64,000 bases of DNA from an uncultured Alphaproteobacteria bacterium (GCA_902614085.1 CACMJS010000001.1:62001-126000); one strand, 5' to 3'; positions 9,683 through 19,391 are shown, counted from the first letter of the stretch. Translations and numbers: made by a program. Notes: generated by a model not told the origin, from the letters alone.

Positions 9683-10981
9683 ATGTTAAGTAACTCAATA
9701 ACTAATGGTATAAACGGATATGCTAATATTCCTGGAGATAAATCAATATCTCATAGGTCAATAATAATTCCATCAATTTCAAACGGGGTCAGCGAAATAA
9801 GTAATATTCTTAAATCAGAAGATGTTTTGCATACACTTAATGCGTTTAAAGCAATGGGTGTAAAGGTAGAAGAAAATAATAATAAGCTAATAATTTTTGG
9901 AAAGGGTTTAAATTCATTAAAAAAACCAGAAGGTAAGATCTATCTTGGAAATTCTGGCACTAGTGCTAGATTACTAACTGGCTTATTATCTTCTCAAAAA
10001 TTTGACACTGTCCTGACAGGTGACAAGTCCTTATCAAACAGACCTATGGCGAGAATATCAGATCCGTTGAGTAAAATGAATGCAAGAATAAATAGTTCAA
10101 ATGGTAGGTTGCCATTAACAATTGAGGGTTCAGAATTAAAATGTACTAAAATTGATTTAGATATTCCATCAGCACAAATTAAATCAGGATTATTATTAGC
10201 AAGTTTAAATACAAAAGGGGAAACAATAATTACTGAAAATAAAATTACCAGAGACCACACAGAAATTATGCTACAATCATTTGAAGCAAAAATTGATGTC
10301 AGAAAAAATAATAATAAGAAATTAATCAAAATAATTGGAAAAAAAGAACTAGTTTCTAAAAATATTGATGTACCAAATGATCTCTCTAGTAGTGCTTTTT
10401 TTATTGTTTCAGCATTAATTAACAATAACTCTAAAGTAGTGCTTAAAAATATTAACAATAATCCAACAAGAAATGGGTTATTGATTGCTTTAGAAAAAAT
10501 GGGGGCAAAAATTAAATTACTTAATAAAAGAATAAGTAATAATGAAAATATTTGTGATATTGAAGTCTTATCAAGTAATTTAAATGGTTGTGAGCTTGGC
10601 CCAGAAATTGCAGATTTAATGATAGATGAATATCCAATTCTTGCAGTTGCAGCCTCATTTGCTAGCACACCCAGTATATTTCGTGGCTTAAAAGAATTAA
10701 GGGTAAAAGAAAGTGATAGACTAAAACTAATCATCTTAAACTTACAAAAATGTGGCGTGAATTGCAAAACTGAAAATGATGATTTGTTTATTTATCCATC
10801 TAAAAATTATGAAATTAATTCTAATATAATTCAAACAGATTTTGACCACAGAATTGCAATGGCTTTTTGTGTTATGGCGACAAAAATAGGGCCCTTAAAA
10901 ATAAATGACTCTGAGTCAATCAATACAAGTTTCCCTAATTTCAAAAGTGAATTAAATAAATTGGGTGGAAGAATTATTTGA
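9683..10981 (+). CDS. aroA: 3-phosphoshikimate 1-carboxyvinyltransferase (EPSP synthase)
   Basis: Joins shikimate 3-phosphate and phosphoenolpyruvate in aromatic amino acid synthesis. The 432 residues show PGDKSISHRS near the N-terminus, LGNSGTSARLLTG, the LTGDKSLSNRPMAR loop, and RVKESDRL with DHRIAMAF near the C-terminus, all family hallmarks. It leads the aroA-cmk-rpsA-ihfB order common in proteobacteria, and its TGA overlaps the cmk start by 4 bp. Because trpF, trpB and trpA lie downstream in the same run, the gene sits in a tryptophan and chorismate setting. Confidence 0.97.
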   Translation: MLSNSITNGINGYANIPGDKSISHRSIIIPSISNGVSEISNILKSEDVLHTLNAFKAMGVKVEENNNKLIIFGKGLNSLKKPEGKIYLGNSGTSARLLTGLLSSQKFDTVLTGDKSLSNRPMARISDPLSKMNARINSSNGRLPLTIEGSELKCTKIDLDIPSAQIKSGLLLASLNTKGETIITENKITRDHTEIMLQSFEAKIDVRKNNNKKLIKIIGKKELVSKNIDVPNDLSSSAFFIVSALINNNSKVVLKNINNNPTRNGLLIALEKMGAKIKLLNKRISNNENICDIEVLSSNLNGCELGPEIADLMIDEYPILAVAASFASTPSIFRGLKELRVKESDRLKLIILNLQKCGVNCKTENDDLFIYPSKNYEINSNIIQTDFDHRIAMAFCVMATKIGPLKINDSESINTSFPNFKSELNKLGGRII

Positions 10982-11613
10982 AAAATATAATAATAACTGT
11001 AGATGGACCTGCAGCCTCAGGTAAGGAAAAAATTTCTAAATATATTAGCAAAAGATGGAAATTAAAGCATCTTGACTCAGGAATTCTTTATAGAAGGCTA
11101 GCACTAATTTTTTTAAAGGACAAAATAAATATTAATAATATTAATGAAATAAAAAAAAAATTAAGTGAAATTCGTAGAATTTCGTTCCGAAAAAGTAATA
11201 AAATAAGAACTCAAGAGATTGGTAATTTAGCTTCAGCAATTGCAGTTAATAAATGTGTTAGAGAATTTATAAATAATCTTCAATACAATTTTGTAAAAAA
11301 AAATAAAAATAATCGTGGTTTTGTTATCGATGGAAGAGATATAGGATCAGTCGTTTTTAAAAATGCCGATTTAAAACTATATATTGTTGTAAATTCTGAA
11401 ATAAGGGCAAAAAGAAGATATAAACAGTTGATTGATAGTGGCGAAAAGTCTATATACCCACAAATTTTGAAAGATATTAAATTGAGAGATAAAAAAGACA
11501 AAACTAGAATTAATTCACCTTTAGTAATTCCTAAAGATGCATATCATATCAATAATGAAAGTACATTTAGAGAAACAACTAATCAAATAAACAGATTGTT
11601 GGAAAGATTTTAA
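10978..11613 (+). CDS. cmk: Cytidylate kinase with an altered P-loop
   Basis: Phosphorylates CMP and dCMP. The 211 residues keep most family motifs: LDSGILYR, GRDIGSVVF, the RAKRRYKQL lid and RDKKDKTR. The start is a TTG that overlaps the aroA TGA. The phosphate-binding loop near the N-terminus reads GPAASGKEK, whereas the family has GxxxxGKGT or GKST; the hydroxyl residue that helps to bind magnesium is replaced by Lys. The surrounding motifs and the conserved place between aroA and rpsA make the identity firm, but catalytic competence deserves a check. Confidence 0.9.
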   Translation: MKNIIITVDGPAASGKEKISKYISKRWKLKHLDSGILYRRLALIFLKDKININNINEIKKKLSEIRRISFRKSNKIRTQEIGNLASAIAVNKCVREFINNLQYNFVKKNKNNRGFVIDGRDIGSVVFKNADLKLYIVVNSEIRAKRRYKQLIDSGEKSIYPQILKDIKLRDKKDKTRINSPLVIPKDAYHINNESTFRETTNQINRLLERF

Positions 11614-11614
11614 T

Positions 11615-13315
11615 ATGAGTCAAGGATTAAACACTAAAATATCTAATTCTCAATATGACAGTCTAATTAATGATTATTCTAAAAATTCATCAGCAAAAGA
11701 AAAAAGTATTACCTCAGGTAAGATAGTATCGATTGAAAATGATATTGTTACCATTGATGTAGGTTTAAAAAGTGAAGGCCGTGTTCCTTTAAATGAATTT
11801 AATAGACCTGGTCAAAGTTCTGAAATTCAGGTCGGAGATGAAATTGAGGTTTTTATTGAAAATGTTGATAATGCAAATGGCGAAACATTGTTATCAAGAG
11901 AAAAAGCAGTAAAGCAAAAGGCATGGCATAACTTACAAGAAAGTTTTAATGAGAACAAAGTAGTAACGGGCATTCCTTTTAACAGAGTAAAAGGTGGCAT
12001 GAGTGTGGATTTAGATGGAGTTGTTGCGTTTCTTCCTGGTAGTCAAATTGAAACTAGACAAATAATAAAAGACACTAAAGAATTGTTACACAAACCTCTT
12101 GAGCTTCTTATTTTGAAGATGGACAAATATAGAGGAAATATAGTTGTTTCAAGAAAAGCTATAACAGAGAATGAATTAAAAGAACAAAGATCTGAACTTT
12201 TAAAAAATATAAAAGAAGGTTCAATTATTGAGGGTAAGGTTAAGAATATTACTGATTATGGAGCTTTTATTGATCTTGGAGGTATAGATGGGCTTGTGCA
12301 TGTTACAGATATATCTTGGACTAAAATAAATTCTCCCTCAGATATACTAGAACTCAATACTAACATTAAAGTTAAAGTTTTAAAGTTTGATGAAGAATTA
12401 TCAAGATTAAGCCTTGGAATTAAACAATTAACAGATGATCCATGGGATAACGTAAAAAATAACATAAAACCCAACGACAAAATTGTTGGTAAAGTAATAA
12501 ATATGAGTGATAATAATGTGTTTATCATTATAGATAATCAGTACGATGGAATAATTTCGATTAATGAGCTTAGTTGGTTAAAAAAACCTCCACATCCTTC
12601 AAAAATACTTAATCAAAATCAAGAAGTTGAAGTTTTAGTAGTTGATATTGATGAAGAAAAAAAGAGAATAAATTGTAGCTTGAAACAAACTAAAGAAAAT
12701 CCTTGGATTAAACTTAAAGAAGATTTTAATATTAATGATTCTTTTGAAACTGAAATTGTAAATATTGTTGATTTTGGTATTTTTGTTAAAGTTCTTGATG
12801 AAATTGATGGAATGGTACACGTGTCAGATTTGAGTTGGGATGAAAAAGAATGTGAGATAATTCTGAAAAATTTTAAAAAAGGTGAAAAGGTAAAAGTAAA
12901 AATATTAGATATAAATGTTGAAAAAGAAAGAATTAGCTTAGGTATTAAGCATCTAGAAAATGATCCAGTACAAGAATTCATTGAGGCTAATCCATTAAAT
13001 TCAAAAGTAACAGGAAAGATTATAAATATTGACGAAAAAGGTTTAAAAATTGAACTAGATAAAGAAAAGCAAGTCTTTGGCTTTATTAAAAAATCAAATT
13101 TGTCTAATGACAAAAATGAAAATAAAATTGAACGTTTTGCTTTAGAAGAAAATATTGACTCAATAATTTTATCAATAGACTCAAAAAGTAGGACATTAAA
13201 TCTTTCAATCAAAGAACTTGAAATTAGAGACGAAAAAGAAGCTTTATCTAAATATGGGTCTAGTGCATCTGGTGCATCTTTAGGTGATATTCTTGGATCT
13301 GTTTTGAAAAAATAG
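11615..13315 (+). CDS. rpsA: Ribosomal protein bS1
   Basis: RNA-binding protein of the small ribosomal subunit that helps to load mRNAs. The 566 residues contain six S1 repeats, starting near residues 32, 117, 203, 289, 375 and 461; the third and fifth are the best conserved (YGAFIDLGGIDGLVHVTDISW-like pattern, with FGIFVKV and DGMVHVSDLSW). The first two, which bind the ribosome, are more divergent, as usual. Most genes in this window lack a clear Shine-Dalgarno sequence, so S1 may matter strongly for initiation here. It follows cmk by one base. Confidence 0.97.
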   Translation: MSQGLNTKISNSQYDSLINDYSKNSSAKEKSITSGKIVSIENDIVTIDVGLKSEGRVPLNEFNRPGQSSEIQVGDEIEVFIENVDNANGETLLSREKAVKQKAWHNLQESFNENKVVTGIPFNRVKGGMSVDLDGVVAFLPGSQIETRQIIKDTKELLHKPLELLILKMDKYRGNIVVSRKAITENELKEQRSELLKNIKEGSIIEGKVKNITDYGAFIDLGGIDGLVHVTDISWTKINSPSDILELNTNIKVKVLKFDEELSRLSLGIKQLTDDPWDNVKNNIKPNDKIVGKVINMSDNNVFIIIDNQYDGIISINELSWLKKPPHPSKILNQNQEVEVLVVDIDEEKKRINCSLKQTKENPWIKLKEDFNINDSFETEIVNIVDFGIFVKVLDEIDGMVHVSDLSWDEKECEIILKNFKKGEKVKVKILDINVEKERISLGIKHLENDPVQEFIEANPLNSKVTGKIINIDEKGLKIELDKEKQVFGFIKKSNLSNDKNENKIERFALEENIDSIILSIDSKSRTLNLSIKELEIRDEKEALSKYGSSASGASLGDILGSVLKK

Positions 13316-13320
13316 GATTA

Positions 13321-13629
13321 ATGTTAAAATCACAAATCCTAGAAAAATTACAAAAAAAACATAACAACCTAAGCAATGATGATATAGAGCAGTTGTTTAA
13401 TATTTTTATCAAAAAAATAACAAACTCACTTAGAAATGGACAAAACATTGAAATGAGAGGTTTTGGAACCTTAAGCAGAAAAATTAATAAAGAAAAATTT
13501 GTTAGAAATCCAAAAACTAATCAAAAATTATTTAAAAATGAAAGTTACAAATTACATTTTAAAATTGGAAAAATATTACATCATAAAATAAATAATTTGC
13601 CTGTTACGAATACAGAAGATGCAGTCTAA
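13321..13629 (+). CDS. ihfB: Integration host factor beta-type DNA-bending protein
   Basis: Small nucleoid protein of the HU/IHF family, 102 residues. The DNA-binding arm is visible as EMRGFGTLSRK followed by RNPKTNQ, and the N-terminal helix pair is intact. The position after rpsA is the classic place of the IHF beta gene in proteobacteria, which favours IHF-beta over HU. The partner alpha subunit is not in this window. The last 11 bases overlap the start of pyrF. Confidence 0.88.
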   Translation: MLKSQILEKLQKKHNNLSNDDIEQLFNIFIKKITNSLRNGQNIEMRGFGTLSRKINKEKFVRNPKTNQKLFKNESYKLHFKIGKILHHKINNLPVTNTEDAV

Positions 13630-14302
13630 AAGAATAATTGTTGCTTTAGATAGTAATAATTTCAGTGAAATAGAAAAACTGGTTAAATCACTTAAGAAAG
13701 ATGTTTATGCATTTAAAATTGGATATCAATTTTTTTTTAATTTTGGCTTAATTGGTTACAAAAAAATTTATTCTATTTGCCCCAAGATATTTTTAGATTT
13801 AAAATTACATGATATTCCTAATACAGTCAAAAATGGCCTTGAAGCTTTAAATAAAATTAGACCAATTCTTACTACAATTCACATTTCAGGTGGAGATGAG
13901 ATGATGAAGTCTTCAGTAAGAGACAAAAAATTTACAAAAATTCTTGGGGTATCCATTCTGACAAGTATAGATTCAAAACAAACAAAAAAATTTTATAATC
14001 AAAAAAATGTTTCTTTTCTAGTAAAAAAATTTGCTAAATTTGCAAAAAAAAATGGTTTAGATGGAGTTGTTTGTAGTCCAAAGGAAATTGAGGTTATAAG
14101 AAAAGTAACTGGAAAAAATTTTATAATTGTTACACCAGGAATTAGACTTAAAAGTAAAATTAAGAGTGATGATCAAAAAAGAGTTGAGACTCCTGAAAAA
14201 GCGATAAAAATGGGTGCTAATTATTTAGTAATAGGTAGACCAATTACAAAATCAAAAAATCCTCTAAAAACATTAAAAGAAATTAATAATAAATTATCAT
14301 AA
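13619..14302 (+). CDS. pyrF: Orotidine 5'-phosphate decarboxylase
   Basis: Last step of UMP synthesis. The 227 residues form the usual TIM barrel, with IVALDSNN at the start, the catalytic LDLKLHDIPNTV segment (Lys-x-x-Asp type active site), TPGIR late in the chain and the phosphate-binding YLVIGRPI near the end. The length is normal. The start lies inside ihfB and the stop touches trpF, so the gene belongs to the same tightly packed transcript. Confidence 0.96.
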   Translation: MQSKRIIVALDSNNFSEIEKLVKSLKKDVYAFKIGYQFFFNFGLIGYKKIYSICPKIFLDLKLHDIPNTVKNGLEALNKIRPILTTIHISGGDEMMKSSVRDKKFTKILGVSILTSIDSKQTKKFYNQKNVSFLVKKFAKFAKKNGLDGVVCSPKEIEVIRKVTGKNFIIVTPGIRLKSKIKSDDQKRVETPEKAIKMGANYLVIGRPITKSKNPLKTLKEINNKLS

Positions 14303-14932
14303 ATGATTATTAAAATTTGTGGAATTCAAAATCAAGACACACTTATATGTTGTGAAAATAATAGTATCAATTTTTTTGGAATGATTTTTTATCCTAAAAG
14401 TCCAAGAAATATAACAATTGAAAATGCAAATAAACTTAACAAAATTTCAGAAAAATTAAATATCAATGGGGTTGGAGTTTTTGTAAATAAAGAAATTAAT
14501 GAATTAGAAGAAATAATAAAATATGTTAATCTAAAATATGTACAATTACATGGATCAGAGGATGAATTATACATTAAAAATTTAAAGAAATTTGGAGTTA
14601 AAATAATAAAATCAATTTCTGTAAGTAATGAAGATGACTTAAAAAAAATTAATAATTACCAGACTGCTGATTATTTTTTATTTGACTATAAACCAAAAAA
14701 AAATGAATTGCCTGGTGGTAATTCAAAGAGTTTTGATTGGAATATATTAAAAAGTTTGAAAACTGATAAACCTTGGTTTTTGTCTGGAGGAATAAATCTA
14801 AACAATATTCAACAGATTCTTGTTGATATAAATCCATGTGGAGTAGATTTATCCTCTGGAGTAGAAAAAGAGCTTGGCATTAAAGATAATCAGATTATAA
14901 ATAATTTTATCGAAAAATTAAATCATGCTTAA
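14303..14932 (+). CDS. trpF: Phosphoribosylanthranilate isomerase
   Basis: Third step of tryptophan synthesis from anthranilate. The 209 residues carry KICGIQ at the N-terminus with the catalytic Cys, VQLHGSE in the middle, GGNSKSFDW and LSGGI in the phosphate-binding part, and DLSSGVE near the end. It is a stand-alone enzyme and not fused to trpC. It begins directly at the pyrF stop and overlaps trpB by 8 bp. The trpE, trpG, trpD and trpC genes are not in this window, which is the usual split arrangement in alphaproteobacteria. Confidence 0.96.
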   Translation: MIIKICGIQNQDTLICCENNSINFFGMIFYPKSPRNITIENANKLNKISEKLNINGVGVFVNKEINELEEIIKYVNLKYVQLHGSEDELYIKNLKKFGVKIIKSISVSNEDDLKKINNYQTADYFLFDYKPKKNELPGGNSKSFDWNILKSLKTDKPWFLSGGINLNNIQQILVDINPCGVDLSSGVEKELGIKDNQIINNFIEKLNHA

Positions 14933-16133
14933 GAATACATTTAAAATTTATCCAAATGAAAAAGGGTATTTTGGTCAATTTGGTGGAAGGTATGTTTCTG
15001 AAACTTTGATGCCATTGATTCTTGAAGTAGAAAAAGAATATGAAAAAATCAAAAATGATAAAAATTTTATTAATGAGTTTAATCATTATTTAAAAACCTA
15101 TGTCGGGAGACCTAGTCCTTTATTTTTTGCTGAAAGAATTACAAAAGATCTTGGTGGTCCAAAAATATATTTTAAAAGAGATGAGCTTAATCATACTGGT
15201 GCTCATAAAATTAATAATTGTATGGGGCAAATTTTATTAGCTAAAAAAATGGGAAAGTCTAGAATTATAGCAGAAACAGGTGCAGGACAACATGGGGTAG
15301 CCACAGCAACAGTATGTGCTTTATTTGGTTTGCCTTGTATTGTCTATATGGGAGAGAAAGATATTGAGAGACAGTCACCAAATGTATTTAGAATGAAATT
15401 ACTTGGTGCAGAAATACGATCTGTTTCAACTGGTTCAAAATCCCTTAAAGATGCTATGAATGAAGCTCTGAGAGATTGGGTGACAAATGTAAAAGATACT
15501 TTTTATATTATAGGAACAGCTGCGGGACCACATCCATATCCAGCAATGGTTAGAGACTTTCAATCTGTGATAGGTAAAGAAGTCCGAGGACAATTAGAAG
15601 CTATCGAGGGTAAATTACCAGATTTATTAATGGCGTGTATTGGTGGTGGTTCAAATGCTTTAGGACTTTTTCATGAATTTTTAGATGACTCAAATGTAGA
15701 AATGATTGCTGTTGAAGCTGCTGGTCATGGTATAACTACGAATAAGCATGCAGCAAGTTTAACTGGTGGAAAACCAGGAGTATTACATGGGAATAAAACA
15801 TATTTACTACAGTCAAACACAGGACAAATTCAGGAAGCACACTCGATTTCAGCAGGTTTAGACTATCCAGGAATTGGTCCAGAGCACTCTTTTTTATTTG
15901 AAGAAAAAAGAGTAACTTATATGTCCGCAACAGATAAAGAAGCATTAGAAGCTTTTCAATATTGTTGTAAATTAGAAGGTATAATTCCTGCTTTAGAGCC
16001 AGCTCATGCTTTGGCTGTGTTAAAAAAAATAGCAAAAAACTATAGTAAAGACAAAATTATTGTAATGAATATGTGCGGTAGAGGTGACAAAGATATTTTT
16101 ACTATAGCCGATGAATTAAATATAAAAATTTAA
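14925..16133 (+). CDS. trpB: Tryptophan synthase beta chain
   Basis: PLP enzyme that joins indole and serine. The 402 residues show [12 protein letters not shown], the HTGAHKINN motif with the PLP lysine, [22 protein letters not shown] for phosphate binding, and the CGRGDKD end. Length and motif order are typical of TrpB1, the form that pairs with TrpA. The trpA start follows immediately after the stop, in keeping with assembly of the alpha2-beta2 complex. Confidence 0.98.
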   Translation: MLKNTFKIYPNEKGYFGQFGGRYVSETLMPLILEVEKEYEKIKNDKNFINEFNHYLKTYVGRPSPLFFAERITKDLGGPKIYFKRDELNHTGAHKINNCMGQILLAKKMGKSRIIAETGAGQHGVATATVCALFGLPCIVYMGEKDIERQSPNVFRMKLLGAEIRSVSTGSKSLKDAMNEALRDWVTNVKDTFYIIGTAAGPHPYPAMVRDFQSVIGKEVRGQLEAIEGKLPDLLMACIGGGSNALGLFHEFLDDSNVEMIAVEAAGHGITTNKHAASLTGGKPGVLHGNKTYLLQSNTGQIQEAHSISAGLDYPGIGPEHSFLFEEKRVTYMSATDKEALEAFQYCCKLEGIIPALEPAHALAVLKKIAKNYSKDKIIVMNMCGRGDKDIFTIADELNIKI

Positions 16134-16928
16134 ATGACTAATTTAATTAGTCAGGCATTTAAAGATGATAAAAAAAAATTGGTAACATTTGTTACCGGTG
16201 GCGATCCTGATTTGAGAACTAGTTTAAAAATTATTAAAACAATAATTGATAATGGAGCTGATATTATAGAAATTGGAATGCCTTTTTCTGATCCAATGGC
16301 TGATGGCCCAACAATTCAATTATCAAGTAATAGAGCTATAAGCAAAGGTATTGGTTTAGAAGATATCTTTTATTTAGCTTCTGAAGCAAAGAAAATAAAA
16401 AGTGATCTGCCTATTATTTTAATGGGTTACTATAACTTGATTTTATATTTTGGTATTAAGAAGTTTGTCAAAAAATGCAAAGAAAATAGTGTAGATGGTT
16501 TGATCATTGTTGATCTGCAACCAGAAGAAGATGAAGATTTAATTAATGAACTAAATAAAAACCAAATAGACCTAATAAGATTAATCACTCCAACAACTGA
16601 TGAGGGCAGACTTAAACTAATTCTAAAAAATGCGAGTGGTTTTTTGTATTTTGTTAGTGTTATGGGTATAACAGGTCAAAAATCTGCTGATCTTAATGAA
16701 CTTGAAAAATCAGTGATATTTATCAAGAAGCACACGAATCTACCTGTTGTTCCCGGATTTGGAATTAAAAACTCAACTGATGTAAATAATATATGTAAGA
16801 TAGCTGATGGAGCCGTCGTTGGTTCAAGTATAATTAAGATTATTGAAGAAAATTTGGATGATAAACAAAAAATGTTATCACAAATTGATAAATTCTCAAA
16901 AGATCTAAAGAATGGAACTAAAGTATGA
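16134..16928 (+). CDS. trpA: Tryptophan synthase alpha chain
   Basis: Cleaves indole-3-glycerol phosphate and passes indole through a tunnel to TrpB. The 264 residues form a TIM barrel with FVTGGDPD, the catalytic Glu in IIEIGMPFSDPMADGPTIQ, the second catalytic Asp in GLIIVDLQPEE, SVMGITG and PGFGI. It abuts trpB and overlaps accD by 4 bp, the conserved trpB-trpA-accD-folC order. Confidence 0.97.
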   Translation: MTNLISQAFKDDKKKLVTFVTGGDPDLRTSLKIIKTIIDNGADIIEIGMPFSDPMADGPTIQLSSNRAISKGIGLEDIFYLASEAKKIKSDLPIILMGYYNLILYFGIKKFVKKCKENSVDGLIIVDLQPEEDEDLINELNKNQIDLIRLITPTTDEGRLKLILKNASGFLYFVSVMGITGQKSADLNELEKSVIFIKKHTNLPVVPGFGIKNSTDVNNICKIADGAVVGSSIIKIIEENLDDKQKMLSQIDKFSKDLKNGTKV

Positions 16929-17767
16929 ATTGGTTAACAAATTTTGTTAGGCCTAAATTATCTTCACTTGTAAAACGAAGAAGTGTTCCAGAAAAATTAT
17001 GGAAAAACTGTGTTTCATGTGGAAATATGATCCACCATAAAGACTTAAAAGAAAATTTATTTGTTTGTGTAAATTGTAATTATCATTTTAGAATGTCTGC
17101 AGAAGATAGGATAAAACTTTTTTTTGAAAAAGGAAATTATACTGAAATTAATCCTGACAAAATTTCAGATGATCCACTTAAATTTGCAGATAAGAAAAAA
17201 TATAAAGACAGATTAAAAGAATATAGAAAGAAAACAAACAGAGATGACGCTTTCATACTTATTAAAGGAAAAATTAAAGATAAAGAAATTGTGTCTGGAC
17301 TTATGAATTTTGAATTTATGGGAGGTTCTATGGGTAGAGCGGTAGGAGGAACAATAGTTAAAGGAGCTAAAATTGCTATAGAAAATAAATTACCTTATGT
17401 AATTGTTACATCTTCTGGTGGGGCTAGAATGCAGGAGGGGATCGTAAGCTTAATGCAAATGCCGAGAACAATTGCAGCTGTTGATTTATTAAATGAAAAT
17501 AAAATACCTTACATAGTAGTTTTAACTGAACCAACTACAGGTGGTGTCACAGCATCATTTGCAATGTTAGGTGATATAACTATAGCTGAACAAGGTGCTA
17601 CGATAGGTTTTGCAGGTAAAAGAGTTATACAAGATACTATAAGAGAAGAATTACCTATAGATTTTCAAAAAGCAGAATATCTAAAAGATCATGGAATGGT
17701 AGATATTGTTTCGCATAGGAAAGATCTCAAAGAAACTTTATACAAAGTATTAGATCATATAAGTTAA
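16925..17767 (+). CDS. accD: Acetyl-CoA carboxylase carboxyltransferase beta subunit
   Basis: Forms the carboxyltransferase half of acetyl-CoA carboxylase with AccA, making malonyl-CoA for fatty acid synthesis. The 280 residues begin with a four-cysteine zinc ribbon (CVSCGNM and CVNCNYH), followed by the crotonase-fold domain with FEFMGGSMGRAVGG, SSGGARMQEG and EPTTGGV. The zinc ligands are complete and the length is normal. It lies between trpA and folC as in most alphaproteobacteria. Confidence 0.97.
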   Translation: MNWLTNFVRPKLSSLVKRRSVPEKLWKNCVSCGNMIHHKDLKENLFVCVNCNYHFRMSAEDRIKLFFEKGNYTEINPDKISDDPLKFADKKKYKDRLKEYRKKTNRDDAFILIKGKIKDKEIVSGLMNFEFMGGSMGRAVGGTIVKGAKIAIENKLPYVIVTSSGGARMQEGIVSLMQMPRTIAAVDLLNENKIPYIVVLTEPTTGGVTASFAMLGDITIAEQGATIGFAGKRVIQDTIREELPIDFQKAEYLKDHGMVDIVSHRKDLKETLYKVLDHIS

Positions 17768-17770
17768 CAA

Positions 17771-19030
17771 GTGAAATCTAAAACAGAAAAGTTGTTAGAT
17801 GAACTTGTCAAACTTCATCCCAAATATATTGATCTTTCATTGGAAAGATTAAATTTATTATTAAAAAAATTAGGTAATCCTCAAGATTATCTTCCAAAAA
17901 CCATTCATATTGCAGGAACAAATGGAAAAGGTTCTGTGCAAATTTTTATAAGAAATATTTTATTAAATAATGGGTATAAATGTGACGCATATATTTCACC
18001 CCATTTATCTAGGTTTAATGAAAGAATAATTCTAAATAATATGGAAGTAAGCACGGAGGAACTTTATAAAACTTTAAAATTTGTAAAAAAAATAAATAAT
18101 AATAAACCGATAACATTCTTTGAAATAACAACAGCTGCAGCCTTTGTATTATTTAAAAAATCGAAATCTGACTTTCTTATTTTAGAGACAGGATTAGGAG
18201 GTAGATTAGATGCAACTAACATAATACCAAAAAAGATTTGTAGTATTATAACACCCATTAGTTTTGATCATGAAGAATTTCTTGGAAAAACTCTTAAAAA
18301 AATTGCTAATGAAAAATTGGGTATTGTGAAGAATTGTGATTTTGTTTTAGTTGGTAAACAAAAAAAAGAGTTAAAAGACTACATTCAAAAAAAATTAAAT
18401 AAATTTAAAAATAAATATTTTTATGGGAAAGAATTTCGAGTTACAAAATCATTAAAAAATAAGTTTGAGATAAAAATAGATAGGAAAAAATATTTCTATA
18501 ATCGACCATCACTGAATGGAAAACATCAGGAAGAAAACGCATCAATATCTATATATTTTGCAAAAATTATGAAAAATATGGGGTATGAATTAAATACAAA
18601 AGAAATTAATTCAGCGATAAAAAAAACTATTTGGCCAGGAAGATTGGAAGTTATTAATTATAAAAATAAAAAAATAATTCTTGATGGGTCACATAATATT
18701 GATGGAGCTGAAAAACTAAATGAATTTTTAAAAACTAAAAGAATAAAACCCATAGTATTATTTGGAATGTTAAACAATAAGAAAGCAAGTTTATTTTTGA
18801 AAAAAATTAAAAAAAGAATATCTAAAGTTTTAGCTATAAAAATTCCAGATGAAAAAAATTCATTTAAAACTAAGGAAATAAATGAGATTTGTGATTCTTA
18901 TTCTATTAAATGTGAGGAAGTAAATAATATAAATGATGCTTTAAAATATTTTAGATCTAATCAAGAAAAAATATATTTAATAACTGGTTCTTTGTATTTG
19001 ATAGGAAAAATTAGAAGAAGATTACTCTAA
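17771..19030 (+). CDS. folC: Folylpolyglutamate / dihydrofolate synthase
   Basis: Mur-ligase-type ATPase that makes dihydrofolate and adds glutamates to folates. The 419 residues show the HIAGTNGKGSV P-loop, ETGLGGRLDATN, SFDHEEFLG, and a C-terminal ligase domain with LDGSHNIDGAEKL. The start is a GTG three bases after the accD stop. The 3' end overlaps the convergent trxA gene by 9 bp, so no terminator can lie between them without being in coding sequence. Confidence 0.95.
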   Translation: MKSKTEKLLDELVKLHPKYIDLSLERLNLLLKKLGNPQDYLPKTIHIAGTNGKGSVQIFIRNILLNNGYKCDAYISPHLSRFNERIILNNMEVSTEELYKTLKFVKKINNNKPITFFEITTAAAFVLFKKSKSDFLILETGLGGRLDATNIIPKKICSIITPISFDHEEFLGKTLKKIANEKLGIVKNCDFVLVGKQKKELKDYIQKKLNKFKNKYFYGKEFRVTKSLKNKFEIKIDRKKYFYNRPSLNGKHQEENASISIYFAKIMKNMGYELNTKEINSAIKKTIWPGRLEVINYKNKKIILDGSHNIDGAEKLNEFLKTKRIKPIVLFGMLNNKKASLFLKKIKKRISKVLAIKIPDEKNSFKTKEINEICDSYSIKCEEVNNINDALKYFRSNQEKIYLITGSLYLIGKIRRRLL

Positions 19031-19345
19031 ATTGGATTGTATCCAGTTTTCTAAAGCTGTTTTTGGAAGACTCCCAACTTTAGTATCAATTAACTCACCT
19101 TTTTTAAATATCATTATTGTTGGTATTCCTCTTATACCGTATTTCTGTGGCGTCATAGGATTCTCATCAATATTCATTTTATATATTTTTACTTTGTCTT
19201 TGTTCTCTTCAGCAATTTCTTCTAAAATTGGATCAAGCACTTTACAAGGACCGCACCATTCAGCTCCAAAATCAACTACCACTGGTAATTCATTTGAAGA
19301 TATATCATTTTCAAAAGTTTGATCGTTTGTAGATTTAGTGGTCAT
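19022..19345 (-). CDS. trxA: Thioredoxin
   Basis: Cytoplasmic disulfide reductase of 107 residues. The active site WCGPC is intact in VDFGAEWCGPCKVLDP, and the cis-proline loop GIRGIPTIMIFKKGE is present. It is the last gene of the minus-strand run that begins at chvI, but it has its own promoter candidate in the 46-bp gap upstream. In many alphaproteobacteria addB and addA separate murU from trxA; here they are missing. TrxA could reduce ribonucleotide reductase alongside the glutaredoxin encoded with nrdAB. Confidence 0.97.
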   Translation of the reverse strand: MTTKSTNDQTFENDISSNELPVVVDFGAEWCGPCKVLDPILEEIAEENKDKVKIYKMNIDENPMTPQKYGIRGIPTIMIFKKGELIDTKVGSLPKTALENWIQSNLE

Positions 19346-19351
19346 AATGAT

Positions 19352-19379
19352 TATGTAAGAAATATTTATCTATAATCAA
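19352..19379 (-). promoter_or_regulatory. Candidate trxA promoter with start on the ATG
   Basis: On the minus strand a TTGATT -35 (19374-19379) and a TACATA -10 (19352-19357) are separated by 16 bp. Six bases separate the -10 element from the trxA ATG, so the expected first transcribed base is the A of the start codon. That would make a leaderless mRNA. Confidence 0.4.
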
Positions 19380-19391
19380 GCTAAATTAAAT

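Noticed and set aside
9994-10767. Long antisense open frame (257 codons) within aroA.
   Set aside because: It is a shadow of the aroA reading frame. Its product has no recognisable domain, and aroA motifs cover the whole stretch.
12619-13212. Antisense open frame (197 codons) within rpsA.
   Set aside because: It is opposite the S1 repeats, with composition dominated by Ser, Phe and Ile, as expected for the complement of an AT-rich Lys/Glu-rich gene.
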